A DNA stretch of 64,000 nt from Rhodobacter sp. 24-YEA-8 (GCF_900105075.1 NZ_FNSK01000001.1:248001-312000); one strand, 5' to 3'. Shown: positions 44,943 through 54,395, numbered from the stretch's first letter. Notes: a model not told the origin generated them from the sequence alone. Numbers and translations are program-made.

Positions 44943-47080
44943 ACGCGGCTCCATTGGTCATCGACCCGGTCAGAGTGATAATCGCGGATCGTGTCATAGA
45001 GCCTGCCCTCGACATCGACACGCGCGCCGCCGTCGCGTTGCAGCGGGCGGATGGTCTGGCTGATTTCCTGGCGGGACGGGTTGCTGAGCATCCAGTTCAT
45101 CGGGATGGTGATGCGGATCCCCTTGTCGAACCGCCCTTCGCCGACCGCTGCCGCGCTGGCATCGGTCAGAGTGGCAAAAGCGCCCACTTTCCAGCCATTG
45201 GCGAATTCGCGGTCCAGCGTCAGCGTCGCGCCGACATCGCCCGCAAGATAGCGCCCGACATCAAGCTGGCCGAGATAGCCATTGCCGAAATCGTAATAGG
45301 CCGAGAGATAGCCGGTCGTGATGGCATAGTCATAATCGCCAAAGCCCAGCATACCATCGGTGTCGCGCTGTTTGGTGTAATTTACCTCGACCCCAAGGGC
45401 GAGCGGGCTGTCGGCTGGTTTCCAGAGCACCTCACCCGAGACGCCGCCATGCATCCGTTCCAGATAACCGACGGTGACGCGGCTGTAGAAATTCGGGGCG
45501 GGGTGGGCATACCAGGCCAGCGTCGCGCGTTCGAACGCGAAATCGGAATCCTCGTTATATTTGCGCGTGTCCGACCGGACATGGGGCAGGGTGCCGCCTT
45601 TGGGGACCAGATGCGCTTTCTCGGAATTGCCGGCGATCTTCTGATAGATGGTGCCCGAGGCAACCCAGCCGGGGGCCAAATCATAGCTGGCCGATGCGCG
45701 GATACCGACATCGCCATGCGCCGGCGACGTCACGCGAAAGCCCGGCAGGATACGCCAGCGGAGCTTTTGATACATATCCTCTTCGGCGCCCGCGCCACCG
45801 GGGATCATCTCGCCTGCATCGGCCCAGGTGACACGCTCCCGCAGGGTCGCGGCATTGTTGGGCGTATGTTCCAGCCGTTCCAGATCCGAACGGCGGATGG
45901 TGACTTTCGACACGCCCATGCCTTTGACTACCGGCACGATCTCGAACGTCTCGACCGAGGCCGGCATCACGGCGGCAAGTGCGCGGGCGGTGCGGCCGAT
46001 GGCCTGGGCCGGCGCGTCAAGCTTGTCATTGCGGATGCGGATCTGCACGCGGTCGGCTGTATAGGCGAAATCCTCGATGCGGATTCCGTCTTTTTCCAGA
46101 TAGCGGTTCAGGTTCTTGCGCAGGAGACCATTGGCATCGGCCTGAGTAACCCAGCCGCCGTCATATGCATCCGGGTTCGAGGCACGTGACGGGCGGGTGA
46201 TCACCGGGATCGGCCCGGAACCCAGAACGCCGATGGTGCCGGGGCGGTTTTTCGGATCCATCACCAGATGGAAGGAAAACCCGAATTCGGACCCGTAAAG
46301 CGAATAGGCGCCGATGCGGACATTATCGCCCCAGGCATATTCGACGCCGATATTATAGGGGTTCTTGCGCTCGAACACTTTCCGGTCGCCGGATTCCAGA
46401 TTGTAATTGTCGCTGGAATACTCGGCCTTCACCGTCCATTTGTCGTTGATCTTATATTCAAGGCCGCCAAAGAGTGCGGCCGGGCCGCGAAACCAGTTAT
46501 CGGCGTTCAGCTCGGAGCCGAGGCCGGTGCTGGAATCCCAAGTGTCGCGCACGCCGCCGAACGGGTTGCCAAAGGACTGGTAGCTGCCATAACGCCCCCA
46601 GCCGATGCCGGCAGTGACTTTCAGCCTGTCGTTGAAGGTCTTGGTCGCCACCAGATATTCGGCAGAATTAAAGCCTGTCCCGAGAAAATCCTGCAGCCCG
46701 AGGGTAACGGCGGGCATCCATGCGCCCTCTTCCGCGAGGCGAAAGCGCAGATCGAAGCTGCGGTCATTATAGGTCGAATAATCATTCGGGTCAGGCAGAA
46801 CATCGTTCCATTTGCCGGTCGCCTGCAACCGGAAACTTGCGGCCATCCAGGGGGTGATCTGGAAGCTGAGTGTCGCGCGAGACACCGCGCCAAATTTGGA
46901 AACCGAGAGGTTGAAGGTGCCGTCCGGCATCGTATCGCCCGAGGGCATATCAATAAGGCCGGGCACGCCGCTGAAGCTCAGCGTCGGTTTCATCTCTGCC
47001 TTCGACTCTCGCACAAAGGGGAACGTCATCACCGATGCACAAACCGTCGCAAGCAGCAGGCTACGTGTCTTGCTTGCCAA
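44933..47080 (-). CDS. yjbH: YjbH-like outer-membrane exopolysaccharide protein
   Basis: A large (715 aa) beta-barrel protein of the YjbH/GfcD family, predicted to sit in the outer membrane and pair with the YjbF lipoprotein in polysaccharide secretion. An N-terminal signal (SLLLATVCASVMTFPFV, cleavage near SKAE) is followed by FSGVPGLIDMPSGDTMPDG, typical of the family, then many alternating beta strands and, near residues 320-400, the periplasmic insertion. TTG 47080 is chosen because GGAGGG lies just upstream. The order yjbH-yjbF differs from yjbEFGH in E. coli, and no yjbE or yjbG is present. Confidence 0.88.
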   Translation of the reverse strand: MASKTRSLLLATVCASVMTFPFVRESKAEMKPTLSFSGVPGLIDMPSGDTMPDGTFNLSVSKFGAVSRATLSFQITPWMAASFRLQATGKWNDVLPDPNDYSTYNDRSFDLRFRLAEEGAWMPAVTLGLQDFLGTGFNSAEYLVATKTFNDRLKVTAGIGWGRYGSYQSFGNPFGGVRDTWDSSTGLGSELNADNWFRGPAALFGGLEYKINDKWTVKAEYSSDNYNLESGDRKVFERKNPYNIGVEYAWGDNVRIGAYSLYGSEFGFSFHLVMDPKNRPGTIGVLGSGPIPVITRPSRASNPDAYDGGWVTQADANGLLRKNLNRYLEKDGIRIEDFAYTADRVQIRIRNDKLDAPAQAIGRTARALAAVMPASVETFEIVPVVKGMGVSKVTIRRSDLERLEHTPNNAATLRERVTWADAGEMIPGGAGAEEDMYQKLRWRILPGFRVTSPAHGDVGIRASASYDLAPGWVASGTIYQKIAGNSEKAHLVPKGGTLPHVRSDTRKYNEDSDFAFERATLAWYAHPAPNFYSRVTVGYLERMHGGVSGEVLWKPADSPLALGVEVNYTKQRDTDGMLGFGDYDYAITTGYLSAYYDFGNGYLGQLDVGRYLAGDVGATLTLDREFANGWKVGAFATLTDASAAAVGEGRFDKGIRITIPMNWMLSNPSRQEISQTIRPLQRDGGARVDVEGRLYDTIRDYHSDRVDDQWSRVWR

Positions 47081-47173
47081 AACTGACCCTCCGTTCGCCC
47101 CATCTATGCGAAAGCCAGCACCGAACGGCAAGCCCTGCTGTGCGAAGGTGCCCACAGATTGGCAGGAACCGCG

Positions 47174-49096
47174 TCACTGCGACATCATTGCTGCATTGGG
47201 ATCCGGCCTCGCCTCGCCAGTGCTGCAGGCGACGCTGATCGCAAGTTCACGGGCTTCCTCGGCATCGCCTGTGGCGGCAATCCGGCCAAGCCTTTGCAGC
47301 AGAACCGGAATTTCCAGCCGGGTTTCGTCTTCTTCACTCGCGCGCAGGATCTTGGGATGCGGCGTGCGCAACAGGCCGTCGCCGATCAGCAATTCCTCAT
47401 GCAATTTTTCGCCGGGCCGCAGCCCGATGACTTTGATTTCGATATCGCCGGTCGGGTTGTTCTCATCGCGTAAGGTATAGCCCGCCGCTTCGATCAGCTG
47501 GGCCGCAAGATCGCGGATCCGGACCGGCTTGCCCATATCAAGCACGAAGACATTGGCGCGGCCGCGTGTCGAGGCATCCTCGAACGAGCCCGCCAGCAGC
47601 ACGAGGCGCGTCGCCTCGGCAATCGTCATGAAATAGCGGGTGACGTCTTCATGGGTCAGCGTGACCGGCCCGCCATGGGCGATCTGATCCTTGAAGAGCG
47701 GAATGACCGAGCCCGAAGACCCCAGCACATTTCCGAACCGCACGATTGAGAAATGTGTGCCCTGGTGGCGATGCGCCATGTCCTGGATCACCAGTTCGGC
47801 CAGCCGTTTGGAGGCGCCCATCACATTCGTCGGCCTGACCGCCTTATCGGTCGAAACCAGCAGGAAGCGCTTCACCCCCGCTTCGACGCAGGCATCGGCA
47901 AGCGCTCTGGTGCCCAGCACATTGTTCACCAGACCCGAGATCGGATTGGCCTCGACCAGCGGGACATGTTTATAGGCGGCGGCATGCAGCACCACCTCGA
48001 CGCCGTTTTCATGTATGGTGCGGCGCAGGGTGCGGGCATCGGTTACCGATCCCAGCACCGGTTCGATATGGATGTCCTGCGCGCCGGGCATCGCGGCGAG
48101 TTCGCGCTCGATGGTGTAAAGCGCCAGTTCGGACATCTCGAACAGAACCAGCCGCACCGGTCCGCAGGACAGCAGCTGGCGGCAGAGCTCGGACCCGACA
48201 GACCCCCCGGCGCCCGAGACCATGACCGAGCGGCCGTAATAGGCGTCTGTCCCGTCCGGCAGGCCGACATCAAGCCGGTCGCGGTTCAGGAAACGCCCCG
48301 GCGAAACCGATTTCAGCGTATCGACGCGCATCTCGGCCCCGGCGAGCTGCTCGAACGAGGGCAGCACCTGCACCTCCAGCCCAAGCGCCTGCATCTGCCG
48401 CACGATCCGCATCTGTTTCGGTGCCGACAGCGACGGGATCGCCAGGATCACCCGGTTGATCTCATGATTGCGGGCAATATCGGAAATCCACTCGGGCGAG
48501 AGGATGCGCAGCCCGGCAATGCGCTGGCTGGACAGGTTCGGGTCATCATCCAGGAAGGCGACAACGCGGATCGTCTCATGCGCTTTAAGGGCCGAGGCGA
48601 GGCGCAGCCCGGTGGTGCCGGCGCCATAGATCAGCACCCGTACCGGCACTTTGTTATAGCGCAGCGCCGAGAGGTAAAGCTGCAGCAAGATCACCCGCGA
48701 CCCGATGGCGGACAGAAACAGGATAAGCGCGAAGGCAAGCGTGCCGACCACCGGGAAATAGAGCCCCGGCAGGCTGGTGACGAAAAAGGCGCCGGTCGTA
48801 ACCATTGCCGCATAGGGGAAGATCCCGATGGTGCCGAAGGTCTCATAGCTTTTCAGCTTGACCCGCAGCAGCCCGAGGGCGATCGAGGCAAAGCCGCCAA
48901 ACACCGCCAGCAGCGGAAATACCAGTGCCAGCCGCGCAAGCTGCTCGGAGGGCCAGATTGTATTATACGTGAAAATGCAGGCCAGCAAAAAGCTGAATGG
49001 TGCGAGGGAGACATCGAGCAGCCAGATGGCCAGTTGCTTGTGCTGCCTGGTCAGAGATTGGGAGATCCAGAACAGCGTCTTGCGAAAAGATGTCAT
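47174..49096 (-). CDS. FlaA1/CapD-type nucleoside-diphosphate-sugar 4,6-dehydratase, membrane-bound
   Basis: A membrane-anchored dehydratase of the PglF/WbpM/CapD type, expected to turn UDP-GlcNAc into a 4-keto-6-deoxy sugar for a surface glycan. Four membrane helices (about residues 20-145) precede a first Rossmann domain (VLIYGAGTTGLRLA) and a catalytic one (VSGAGGSVGSELC). The active site shows STDKAVRPTNVMGASKR, where Met replaces the usual catalytic Tyr, as is normal for long members of this family. The start is uncertain: ATG 49096 gives 640 aa, the usual size, while ATG 49168 adds a hydrophobic 24 residues. It follows the sugar transferase gene. Confidence 0.9.
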   Translation of the reverse strand: MTSFRKTLFWISQSLTRQHKQLAIWLLDVSLAPFSFLLACIFTYNTIWPSEQLARLALVFPLLAVFGGFASIALGLLRVKLKSYETFGTIGIFPYAAMVTTGAFFVTSLPGLYFPVVGTLAFALILFLSAIGSRVILLQLYLSALRYNKVPVRVLIYGAGTTGLRLASALKAHETIRVVAFLDDDPNLSSQRIAGLRILSPEWISDIARNHEINRVILAIPSLSAPKQMRIVRQMQALGLEVQVLPSFEQLAGAEMRVDTLKSVSPGRFLNRDRLDVGLPDGTDAYYGRSVMVSGAGGSVGSELCRQLLSCGPVRLVLFEMSELALYTIERELAAMPGAQDIHIEPVLGSVTDARTLRRTIHENGVEVVLHAAAYKHVPLVEANPISGLVNNVLGTRALADACVEAGVKRFLLVSTDKAVRPTNVMGASKRLAELVIQDMAHRHQGTHFSIVRFGNVLGSSGSVIPLFKDQIAHGGPVTLTHEDVTRYFMTIAEATRLVLLAGSFEDASTRGRANVFVLDMGKPVRIRDLAAQLIEAAGYTLRDENNPTGDIEIKVIGLRPGEKLHEELLIGDGLLRTPHPKILRASEEDETRLEIPVLLQRLGRIAATGDAEEARELAISVACSTGEARPDPNAAMMSQ

Positions 49097-49195
49097 TGTC
49101 AGAAAGATCACCAGGTAATTGAACACAGAATGATCATATGCCACCAACCCGGCAAGCATAACATACAAGGCAGAGTATCAGTGGCGCTTACCTGC

Positions 49196-49807
49196 CTATT
49201 TCCGCCGTAAGACCTGCCCGAATGTGCGGCCAAGTATGACAATATCGTAACAAAGACTGCGCTTCGCGCGGTAGATCAGGTCGAGATGCGCCTTTCTGGG
49301 TACGCAGCGCCGACGGTAAACCTCGTCGGTCTCAGATGCGTCACGGCATTGCGCAAGCAGCCATGCCTCGTGACGGTGGAAGTGCAGCGTAGCGAGGCCG
49401 GTGAGACCAGGACGGCATTGCAGCACCTCGCGGTAAAGATCGGGGAAGGCCTCGGTATATTGCGGCAAGGGCGGGCGCGGGCCGACAATGCTCATATCAC
49501 CTTTGAGGATGTTCCAGATCTGCGGGATCTCATCAAGCCGGTAGCGCCGCAGGATACGACCTTCGCGGGTGATGCGCGCGCTTTTGTCGCCGCCCGAAAC
49601 GCCGGTATCGGTGCGGTCCACCGTCATGGTGCGAAATTTCCACAGCCGGAATGGCTGGTCAGGGGTCTTCATCCGCTCGGCAAGGTAGAAGACCGGCCGG
49701 CCGGAACGGATCAGGATCCAGATCGCGATGATCAGCGCCGGCAAAGCCAGCAGACAGGCTGCCACCAGTGCGAGCACAAGGTCAAAGAGGCGTTTGCCGG
49801 GGGTCAT
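49196..49807 (-). CDS. phosphosugar transferase, PglC/WcaJ-type (bacterial sugar transferase)
   Basis: A 203-aa monotopic phosphoglycosyl transferase that would start glycan synthesis by moving a sugar 1-phosphate onto undecaprenyl phosphate at the inner membrane. One N-terminal hydrophobic segment (LFDLVLALVAACLLALPAL) forms the re-entrant anchor. The family motifs FRLWKFRTM, LRRYRLDEIPQIWNILKGDMSIVGPRPPLP (over two stretches) and CRPGLTGLA follow, including the catalytic Asp-Glu. Its small size matches the PglC form without extra membrane helices. It lies 3 bp after the epimerase gene and before the CapD-type gene. Confidence 0.93.
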   Translation of the reverse strand: MTPGKRLFDLVLALVAACLLALPALIIAIWILIRSGRPVFYLAERMKTPDQPFRLWKFRTMTVDRTDTGVSGGDKSARITREGRILRRYRLDEIPQIWNILKGDMSIVGPRPPLPQYTEAFPDLYREVLQCRPGLTGLATLHFHRHEAWLLAQCRDASETDEVYRRRCVPRKAHLDLIYRAKRSLCYDIVILGRTFGQVLRRK

Positions 49808-49810
49808 GGT

Positions 49811-50707
49811 TTATGGCTCCGGCAGGGCGCGCAGCGCCTGGATTTCCGCGATGATCTGTGCGGGTGAGGCAGAAGGCAGCGGCAGCAGCGCGGCAAGCGC
49901 TGCATTGTCCTGGGTCGCGATATGCACCACCTTTGGATTGGGCGCGGCCCAGCCCCAGGCGAGGTCCGAGGCGCGCAGGAGATCGGCCATGCCCAAAGGC
50001 GGTGCCTGCACGATGTTCAGGACTGGCGGCAGGGTTTCGCCCGCCGCAATCCGCCCCAGCAGCGCGGCCAGTGCCTGGGCGAAGGTGAGGGGGCCGATCC
50101 AGGACCGTAATGGCCCGCCCGGCATATCTGCAACCGGGTCCAGTCGGATGTCCTGCCCGGGCGGGCGCGGGGTCAGCAGGGCATCGGCCCCGGCCAGATT
50201 GCCAAGCCGCAGGATGGTCAGCGGCAGGCCCGATGCCACAAGCAGACGCTCGGCCTCCAGCTTGGCCGCACCATAGGGGCCCGGCGGCGCAGGCGGGTCG
50301 CTTTCGCGGGCCGGCACCGGCCCCGGCGCATAGACGGCCGCAGTCGAGAGACAGACCAGATGGCGGACATGATTTTGGCGACAGGCTTTCAGCACCGGCG
50401 GGATCACGCCCGGATTGGCACCCGGATCCCTCGCGCCGGTCGTGCCGGCCAGATGCAACAGGATCGCATCCCGCGGCCAGGCCGGGGCAGGGCCCGCGCC
50501 GATCTCCCAGCGGATCCCGGGTGCCGCCTGCCGCGAAGACCACAGAAACTGCAGCGCCGGCGGTGGCGCTGCCGTCCAGACCCGCTTCAGGATCGAGCCA
50601 ACCCGGCCTGCCGCGCCGGTTACAATAACAGTGGTATCTGACAGAGTTTCCCCCAGGGTTTTTGCGCCGCATTCCCGCCAAATCGTCCGGGCCAATGTCA
50701 CAGGCAA
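49811..50707 (-). CDS. NAD-dependent epimerase/dehydratase (extended SDR)
   Basis: A short-chain dehydrogenase/reductase with the cofactor motif VIVTGAAGRVGS, an active-site serine in LVCLSTAAVYAPG, and the Tyr-x3-Lys pair in GPYGAAKLEAE. It is shorter and more Pro/Ala-rich than standard UDP-glucose 4-epimerases, so the substrate is open; a role in making or reducing the initiating sugar is inferred from the adjacent transferase. The start is unresolved: the frame offers TTG 50707 or GTG 50701 far from the fold, while a CTG at 50638 sits behind a purine-rich GGGGGAAA and would place the motif near the N-terminus. It is divergent from the Wza-like gene. Confidence 0.8.
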   Translation of the reverse strand: MPVTLARTIWRECGAKTLGETLSDTTVIVTGAAGRVGSILKRVWTAAPPPALQFLWSSRQAAPGIRWEIGAGPAPAWPRDAILLHLAGTTGARDPGANPGVIPPVLKACRQNHVRHLVCLSTAAVYAPGPVPARESDPPAPPGPYGAAKLEAERLLVASGLPLTILRLGNLAGADALLTPRPPGQDIRLDPVADMPGGPLRSWIGPLTFAQALAALLGRIAAGETLPPVLNIVQAPPLGMADLLRASDLAWGWAAPNPKVVHIATQDNAALAALLPLPSASPAQIIAEIQALRALPEP

Positions 50708-50816
50708 TTGACCGTAGCCGACCAGAGCTTATGGTCCCGGGGGTCGGACTGTCCATATATGGGGATATGCGGACAGGCACGATGCCGGAATTCCAGGGCT
50801 GCCGCCGGAGATTTGT

Positions 50817-51959
50817 ATGCGTTCCTCGTCTGTCGTCAGGCTGCTTGTTGCAGCCACTGTCTCTGTGTCACTAGCCGGCTGTACCGCGCCGAGAGGGGCG
50901 GGGAAGGCGAGCGAGATCCTGCGCGGCGCAGATGCCGAAGACGCAGATTTCCAGGTGGTGACTGTGTCGCGCGATACTGTGGGGCGGGTCTCGGGCTGGC
51001 CCGGCATGGGCGGGGGCGCCGCCACCTCGGGCTGGCTGACCAAAAAGCGCGGGCCTTCGGGCAATACGATCCAGGCTGGCGACAAGATCGATCTGACGAT
51101 CTGGGAGACCGGGGATGTCACGCTCCTGTCGCAGCCGGGACAGAAACTCGTGGCACTGCCGGGGCTTACCGTCTCGCCCGATGGGTCGATCTACCTGCCC
51201 TTCGCCGACAAGGTCTATATCGGCAATATGACCCCCGACCAGGCGCGCGAGGCGGTACAGAAAAAAATCGAAACGATCATGCCCTCGTCGCAGGTGCTGG
51301 TCGCACATCAGCCGGGACATAAATCGACCGTCGATCTGGTCTCAGGCGTCAATTCTCCTGGCAGTTACCCGATGCCCTCGCGGGACTTTACCGTCCTGGG
51401 TCTGCTTGCCATGGGCGGCGGTATCCCGGCCGCGACGAAGAACCCCTATGTGCGGCTGATGCGCGATGGCAAGCTCTACGGCATTTCTGCCGACCGGCTG
51501 CTGAAAGACCCGGCGCAGGACACCACGCTGCGTGGCGGCGACAAGGTCTATGTCGAATCGGATGAGCGCTATTTCATCGCGCTGGGCGCCTCGGGTGCCG
51601 AATCGCAGGTGCCCTTCCCGCAAGAGCGGGTGACTGCGCTGGAGGCTTTGTCCCTGACCGGCGGACTGAACGATACGCGCGCCGATGCCAAATCGGTGCT
51701 GGTCCTGCGCAATTATCCGGCGACTGCGCTGCGCGCGGCGAACAGTGCGGCTGGCGTGGGCCCGGACAAACAACGCGTGATCTTTGCCATCGATCTGACC
51801 TCGGCAGATGGGCTGTTCTCGGCCGGACAGTTCTACATCCAGAACAAGGATGTGGTTGTGGTGGCGGAAAGCCCGATCGGCTCGGCGGCCTCCATCATCG
51901 GCCTCGCGGCGGGTGTGATGGGGATCGGGCGCGCGGCCCAGGCGATATCAAACAACTGA
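50817..51959 (+). CDS. polysaccharide export lipoprotein, Wza/OPX family
   Basis: A 380-aa outer-membrane export protein that would form the channel through which capsule or exopolysaccharide leaves the cell. The lipoprotein signal ends in LAGC (Cys22). The polysaccharide export domain spans roughly residues 80-170 (LTIWETGDVTL, LTVSPDGSIYLPFADKVYIGNMTPDQAREAV) and is followed by two SLBB-type repeats (VDLVSGVNSPGSYPM, YFIALGASGAESQVPF). The last 25 residues are hydrophobic, as for the membrane-crossing helix. It diverges from the epimerase gene. No Wzc-type chain-length kinase or flippase is in the window. Confidence 0.92.
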   Translation: MRSSSVVRLLVAATVSVSLAGCTAPRGAGKASEILRGADAEDADFQVVTVSRDTVGRVSGWPGMGGGAATSGWLTKKRGPSGNTIQAGDKIDLTIWETGDVTLLSQPGQKLVALPGLTVSPDGSIYLPFADKVYIGNMTPDQAREAVQKKIETIMPSSQVLVAHQPGHKSTVDLVSGVNSPGSYPMPSRDFTVLGLLAMGGGIPAATKNPYVRLMRDGKLYGISADRLLKDPAQDTTLRGGDKVYVESDERYFIALGASGAESQVPFPQERVTALEALSLTGGLNDTRADAKSVLVLRNYPATALRAANSAAGVGPDKQRVIFAIDLTSADGLFSAGQFYIQNKDVVVVAESPIGSAASIIGLAAGVMGIGRAAQAISNN

Positions 51960-51987
51960 TTGCGGGACTGAGGCGGCGGGAGGGCGT

Positions 51988-52434
51988 TCAGCCCTCCTGT
52001 TCCAGCCTTGCCCGCATCTCGCGCAGGACCGGCAGGACGGCGCGCACCCGGTCCTGGCCAAGTGCCTCGACCACTTCGGCAATCATCGGCGTCACCGCCT
52101 GGACGGCGGCATCGCGGGCGGCGCGTCCGGCGGGGCTGATCGCCACGAATTTCCGGCGCGCGTCATCCCAGTCGGGGCGGATATGGATATGCCCGGCCCA
52201 TTCCAGCCGCGACAGCGTGTTGGTCATCGCGCCACGCGTTACATGGAAGGCGCGCGCGAGCTGCGCCGGGCTGCGTTCATCCTGCACCCGCGCGAGGTGG
52301 TTCAGCACCGAGAACTGCGAGAGTTCCATGCCCTTGGGCAGTGCTTTCGAGATGCGGTTGCGCGCCAGTTGATCGGTCATGAACAATTCGCCAAACAGCG
52401 CGACGGCAATGTCTTCGGTGCGATCCTGGCTCAT
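51988..52434 (-). CDS. MarR family transcriptional regulator
   Basis: A 148-aa winged-helix regulator. The core LARAFHVTRGAMTNTLSRLEWAGHIHIRPDWDDARRKFVAISPAGR (recognition helix and wing, read in parts) is typical of MarR proteins, with long N- and C-terminal dimerisation helices. The ligand is unknown. It is the last gene of a comF-grxC-nitrilase-marR run, with its ATG overlapping the stop of the nitrilase gene by 4 bp. Confidence 0.92.
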   Translation of the reverse strand: MSQDRTEDIAVALFGELFMTDQLARNRISKALPKGMELSQFSVLNHLARVQDERSPAQLARAFHVTRGAMTNTLSRLEWAGHIHIRPDWDDARRKFVAISPAGRAARDAAVQAVTPMIAEVVEALGQDRVRAVLPVLREMRARLEQEG

Positions 52435-53273
52435 AGGGGTGTATCCGGCCCGCTGAAATCGCGATCATGGGTCAGCGCCGGAACCCGGCCCCTTGCGCGC
52501 GCGATCTCGGAAAGGTCGAGATCGGCCAGGGTGACGCCGGGCTCGGTGCCGCCATCGGCAATCACCTCGCCCCAGGGCGCGATGGCAAGCGAATGGCCCC
52601 AGGTGCGCCTCCCCCGGCCATGCGCCTCGCGGTGAAATCCGGTCTGGGCAGGGGCGAGAACGAAACAGCCATTTTCAATGGCGCGGGCGCGCAGCAGGGT
52701 CTCCCAATGGGCGCGCCCGGTGGTGTCGTTGAAGGCCGCCGGCACGGTCAGGATCTCTGCGCCACCTTTTGCGAGGCGACGGAAGAGATGCGGGAACCGG
52801 AGGTCATAACAGACCGCCATGCCGACCTTGCCGAAGGGCGTTTCCGCCACCACCGCGCGGTCGCCGGGCCGATAGCCCGCGCTTTCACGGTAAATCTCGG
52901 TTTCCGAGACATTGACGTCGAACATATGAATTTTGTCGTAACGCGCGAGGATGTCGCCATCCGGCCCGATCAGGAAAGAGCGGTTCGCGAACCGCCCATC
53001 AGCATCCCCGGTCAACAGCCCCAGCGAGCCGATCAGCAGATGTTTCCCCGCCGCCGCTGCGGCTTCGCGCAGAGCACTGAGTGTCGGGTCGTCGGCCTCA
53101 TGGTGGTAGACGCGGCTCTGGTGATCGCGCGATGAGGACAGGCAATTGGTCATCTCGGGCGTCAGGATGAAATCCGCGCCCGAGGCCACCGCTGTGCGAA
53201 TCATGCCCTGGACCGAGGTGAGATTCTCAGCCGGGTCATCCGTCACATTCAGCTGGATCAGAGCCGCGCGCAT
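52431..53273 (-). CDS. carbon-nitrogen hydrolase (Nit1/nitrilase superfamily)
   Basis: A cytoplasmic amidase of the nitrilase superfamily, closest in pattern to Nit1-type proteins that hydrolyse deaminated glutathione. The catalytic triad is Glu40 (LTPEMTN), Lys114 (RYDKIHMFDV) and Cys155 (VCYDLRFP). The 280-aa length and the later AFNDTTGRAHWETLLRARAIEN (over the substrate-side loop) fit that branch. The gene lies directly after a glutaredoxin gene, sharing one base with its stop, so a glutathione link is plausible. Exact substrate is inferred. Confidence 0.9.
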   Translation of the reverse strand: MRAALIQLNVTDDPAENLTSVQGMIRTAVASGADFILTPEMTNCLSSSRDHQSRVYHHEADDPTLSALREAAAAAGKHLLIGSLGLLTGDADGRFANRSFLIGPDGDILARYDKIHMFDVNVSETEIYRESAGYRPGDRAVVAETPFGKVGMAVCYDLRFPHLFRRLAKGGAEILTVPAAFNDTTGRAHWETLLRARAIENGCFVLAPAQTGFHREAHGRGRRTWGHSLAIAPWGEVIADGGTEPGVTLADLDLSEIARARGRVPALTHDRDFSGPDTPL

Positions 53274-53530
53274 CAGCCGGCCAGCAGGGGATCAAGCCTG
53301 CCCTCATGCTCCAGCGCATGCAGATCGTCCGAGCCGCCGACATGGGTGTCGCCGATGAAAATCTGCGGAACCGAGCGCCGCCCGCCGGCGCGATTGGTCA
53401 TCGCGATCCGCAGATCGGGGTCACGGCTGACGTCAATCTCGGTAAAGGCCACGCCCTTTTTCGTCAGAAGCCGCTTTGCCGCGAGGCAATAGGGGCAGGT
53501 AGGGGTGGTGTAGATCTCGACTTTACGCAT
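53273..53530 (-). CDS. grxC: glutaredoxin 3
   Basis: An 85-aa glutathione-dependent disulphide reductase. The dithiol active site is CPYC (Cys12, Cys15), and the glutathione-binding SVPQIFIGDTHVGGSDDL is present. Its length is standard for GrxC. It lies 35 bp after comF and overlaps the nitrilase start by one base, forming one probable operon. Confidence 0.95.
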   Translation of the reverse strand: MRKVEIYTTPTCPYCLAAKRLLTKKGVAFTEIDVSRDPDLRIAMTNRAGGRRSVPQIFIGDTHVGGSDDLHALEHEGRLDPLLAG

Positions 53531-53565
53531 GGCTGGTCCCTTATTCCGGATGGAACTATAGGGAT

Positions 53566-54348
53566 TTAACCATTGCGTGCAACGCGTGCGAGGGCGAGAA
53601 CAGATACCGGCCCTGCGCCTGCTGCATGACAGGCGGCAGTGGCTGCGGAAAATGTCGCACCCGAGGTCATCACATCATCGACCAGCAGCACCGGACGCCC
53701 CCGGATCCGCGCGGCCTTGCGCGGTGAAATGCGGATCGCGCCGTCCAGCGCGGCAAAGCGCGCCTCGCGTGAGCGGCCCTCCTGGCTGCCGGTGGCGCGC
53801 GGGCGGGTCAAGAGGTCGGGCAGATGGGCGAGCCCGGTCAGCCGGGCCAGCTCCTGCGACAAAAGCGCGGCCTGGTTATATTGCCGCCGAAAGAGCCGCC
53901 AGCGGTGCAGCGGCACCGGGGCGATAACCATGCCCTCGGCCAGCAGGGGCCGGGCGGCGCGCGCAAGCCACTCGCCCATGGGGCGCGCCAGATCCAGCCG
54001 GTCGCCATGTTTCAGCGCCAGCACGAGGCAGCGCCCGACCGCCTTGTACAGCATCGCCGCGCGCCCGGCCGCCCAGGGGCGGGGGGCGGCATGGCACTCC
54101 TCGCAAAGGTGGCCCCCGCCGCCAGCTGCCCCGGAAGCATCCGGATCTGCGGGCACTTCCAGGCCGCAGGTGCTGCAGCAGGCGCCGGTGATAAACGGCG
54201 TGTCACGCCAGCAGCAGCCACAAAGCCCGAAATCCGACGAGACCAGCCCGCCGCAGGCAATGCATTGCGGCGGAAACACCGCGCGGATCAGCCCGAGCCC
54301 CAGTGTTTTCGCAAGCAAAGCAGGCCGGCCGGACGGCGCCCCGATCAC
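53566..54348 (-). CDS. comF: ComF family protein (phosphoribosyltransferase-like)
   Basis: A 260-aa ComF-type protein, homologous to factors needed for DNA uptake in competent bacteria but also widespread in species not known to be competent. An N-terminal double zinc-binding region carries CIACGG, CGCC, CCSTCG and CEECH. The C-terminal phosphoribosyltransferase fold shows the PRPP loop VLLVDDVMTSGATF. It starts with GTG 54348 behind AAGATAAG. It leads the comF-grxC-nitrilase-marR run and diverges from the NDUFAF5-like gene with only about 47 bp between the starts. Confidence 0.92.
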   Translation of the reverse strand: MIGAPSGRPALLAKTLGLGLIRAVFPPQCIACGGLVSSDFGLCGCCWRDTPFITGACCSTCGLEVPADPDASGAAGGGGHLCEECHAAPRPWAAGRAAMLYKAVGRCLVLALKHGDRLDLARPMGEWLARAARPLLAEGMVIAPVPLHRWRLFRRQYNQAALLSQELARLTGLAHLPDLLTRPRATGSQEGRSREARFAALDGAIRISPRKAARIRGRPVLLVDDVMTSGATFSAATAACHAAGAGPVSVLALARVARNG

Positions 54349-54395
54349 CTTATCTTCGCTTGCATCTTTGCCTGCGCCCCCTATTTTCCGCCATC

